Shown one piece after another: positions 62,873 through 64,000 of a DNA stretch of 64,000 nucleotides. Below the pieces are notes generated by a model. The model did no database searches and was not told the DNA's origin. It saw nothing but the letters and a program-made list of their open reading frames with translations. Source of the DNA: Diogma glabrata (Eukaryota > Arthropoda > Insecta > Diptera > Cylindrotomidae); NCBI GenBank assembly GCA_963693315.1, contig OY856186.1:80357040-80421039 (forward strand), written 5' to 3'. A program made the position numbers and the translations under genes. The stretch's first letter is position 1; each line of letters opens with the position of its first letter.

Positions 62873-64000
62873 TTAATTTAATACCTTCCTTTGGTATGGT
62901 TCTCGATTCTCTAAATGGAGTTAGTTTTTGATAATGATTAGTTTGGCTGTGGCCTGAGCCGGGTTGGCCAACCGAAGAACAAGGTTTAGGTGCCAAGTCT
63001 TTAGCTCTATTGCGGGTGATTACCGCAATCATATTGAATAGAGTTTCAGGTTCCTCGAACTTTGATAATGCGCTTAAAGTTTTCAGGTCTTCGAACTGTA
63101 ATAAAGTGTTTTCCGGTATTATTATACGACTGAGGGCGTCAGCGTTAGTATTTAGCTTCCCTGCCTTATGTATTACTGTGAAGTCATATTCTGCTAACTT
63201 TATTCTCATTCTAGTGAGTCTAGAGGAAGGGTTGGTCATACCAAACAAGTAAACTAACGGCCTATGATCCGTAACTATTATAAATTTGTGACCGTACAAA
63301 TAAGGTCGAAAATGCTGTATACACCATTCAATTGCGCGTAGTTCCTTTTCAATTGTGCTGTAATTTAGTTCAGCTTTATTTAAGGCGCGACTGGCATAAG
63401 CTATAGGTCTATCCGAACCTATTATTCCTTGACTCAAAACACCACCTATAGCTAAACCTGAGCCATCTGTAGTCAATATAAAACCTTTTTCAAAATCAGG
63501 GTATGCTAATACCTCAGAACTACAAAGTGCGTTTTTAAGCTGTTCGAAAGCTTCTTGACACTCTATGGACCAATTAAATACAACGTTTTTCTTTAGCAGA
63601 GCATTAAGAGGCTTAGTGATCAGTCCGAAATCCTTTATAAACCTACGGTAATAGTTAGCAAAAGCTATGAACCTTCTTACTTCGTCCGCGTTCCTGCACA
63701 CAGGGTAGTTCTTAACAACTTCGATTTTAGCCGGATCCGGAAGGATGCCACCCGCCGTGATAAGATGACCTAGGTAATTTACCTCTTTCCTTAGAAATAC
63801 GCATTTATTAGATTGTAGTTTTAAATTGTGGCGTCTCAGACGCTCGAAGATTTTTCGAATTTTTAAATTATGCTCCTGTAGATTTTTAGCATATACACAT
63901 ATATCATCCATGTAAATCAGGCAAGAGTGACCATTTAGGCCAGTAAGTGCTATATTCATCATCCTCTGAAAGGCTGTAGGGGAAGTTTTTAAACCGAATG
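62754..64000 (-). CDS. pol: Ty3/gypsy reverse transcriptase and RNase H (partial)
   Basis: The open frame runs off the right edge of the window (the edge reads FGLKTSPTAFQRMMN). IYMDDICVYA is the RT catalytic motif. The connection domain has NYLGHLITAGG and FANYYRRFIKDF. RNase H starts at TTDGSGLAIGG (catalytic Asp at about residue 166 from the methionine at 63962), with E in STIEKELRAIEW and D in VTDHRPL, and ends near NTNADALSRI. After about 62875 the frame drifts from family sequence, because the true continuation is in another frame, and it ends at 62754. The element belongs to the Ty3/gypsy group, mdg1/412-like by general resemblance. Gag, protease and the 5' LTR lie beyond the window. 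Confidence 0.92.
   Translation of the reverse strand, partial: FGLKTSPTAFQRMMNIALTGLNGHSCLIYMDDICVYAKNLQEHNLKIRKIFERLRRHNLKLQSNKCVFLRKEVNYLGHLITAGGILPDPAKIEVVKNYPVCRNADEVRRFIAFANYYRRFIKDFGLITKPLNALLKKNVVFNWSIECQEAFEQLKNALCSSEVLAYPDFEKGFILTTDGSGLAIGGVLSQGIIGSDRPIAYASRALNKAELNYSTIEKELRAIEWCIQHFRPYLYGHKFIIVTDHRPLVYLFGMTNPSSRLTRMRIKLAEYDFTVIHKAGKLNTNADALSRIIIPENTLLQFEDLKTLSALSKFEEPETLFNMIAVITRNRAKDLAPKPCSSVGQPGSGHSQTNHYQKLTPFRESRTIPKEGIKLIFKQNLETFRMLSSYQIGINHYFLTKNQMYYGSKYRNTG

Overview
The window looks like AT-rich insect nuclear DNA, or at least arthropod DNA. Its only recognisable host gene is synaptotagmin 1 (Syt1). Three consecutive + strand exons at 11735-11852, 12104-12237 and 23418-23615 join in phase, have AG/GT splice borders, and encode the C2B Ca2+/phospholipid-binding domain through to the stop codon. 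The transmembrane and C2A exons must lie more than 11.7 kb upstream, outside the window. The intron between the last two exons is about 11.2 kb and full of repeats. The closeness of the C2B protein to insect Syt1, the LINE, Penelope and Ty3/gypsy families present, and the (TA)n tracts all fit an insect with a repeat-rich genome. I cannot name the species.

Layout. 1-11734 is upstream intron: AT-rich DNA, a small palindromic element, a TAGG-like microsatellite, a 104-bp tandem repeat split by a Harbinger-like MITE, and a 0.8-kb 9-bp minisatellite. 12238-23417 is the large Syt1 intron: an inverted-repeat element with a nested hAT MITE, a satellite of about 180 bp, a decayed LINE, and a 610-bp higher-order tandem repeat. 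23616-31560 holds the Syt1 3' flank, another hAT MITE, and a 5.6-kb inverted-repeat structure containing a TA-flanked CACTG-ended element and a TTA-flanked MITE. 31561-39110 is AT-rich DNA with a decayed Tc1-like element. 39111-42637 is a foldback element set between (TA)n tracts and broken by a 5'-truncated LINE. 43153-49010 holds an 88-bp hAT MITE, palindromes and a LINE with a long open reading frame. 49911-53235 carries a tRNA-like sequence and two Penelope-like fragments. 53634-57079 is a 3.4-kb inverted-repeat element. 57490-59312 may be an LTR with primer-binding site, followed by a long (TA)n. 59759-64000 is the 3' part of a Ty3/gypsy element on the minus strand that continues past the window.

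Apart from Syt1, almost every open frame longer than 100 codons is transposon protein: LINE reverse transcriptases, Penelope RT plus GIY-YIG, Tc1-like transposase, and gypsy RT/RNase H/integrase. Most are broken by stops or frameshifts. The most distinctive features are insertions dated by their own target sites: four MITEs with perfect duplications of 8 bp or TTA, and two insertions into one arm of an inverted repeat where the other arm keeps the uninterrupted site. Also notable are hammerhead-like motifs at Penelope ends, a DD38E spacing in the Tc1-like transposase, and a small myristoylation-plus-membrane-segment ORF downstream of gypsy pol. I found no strong case for a wholly new type of system.
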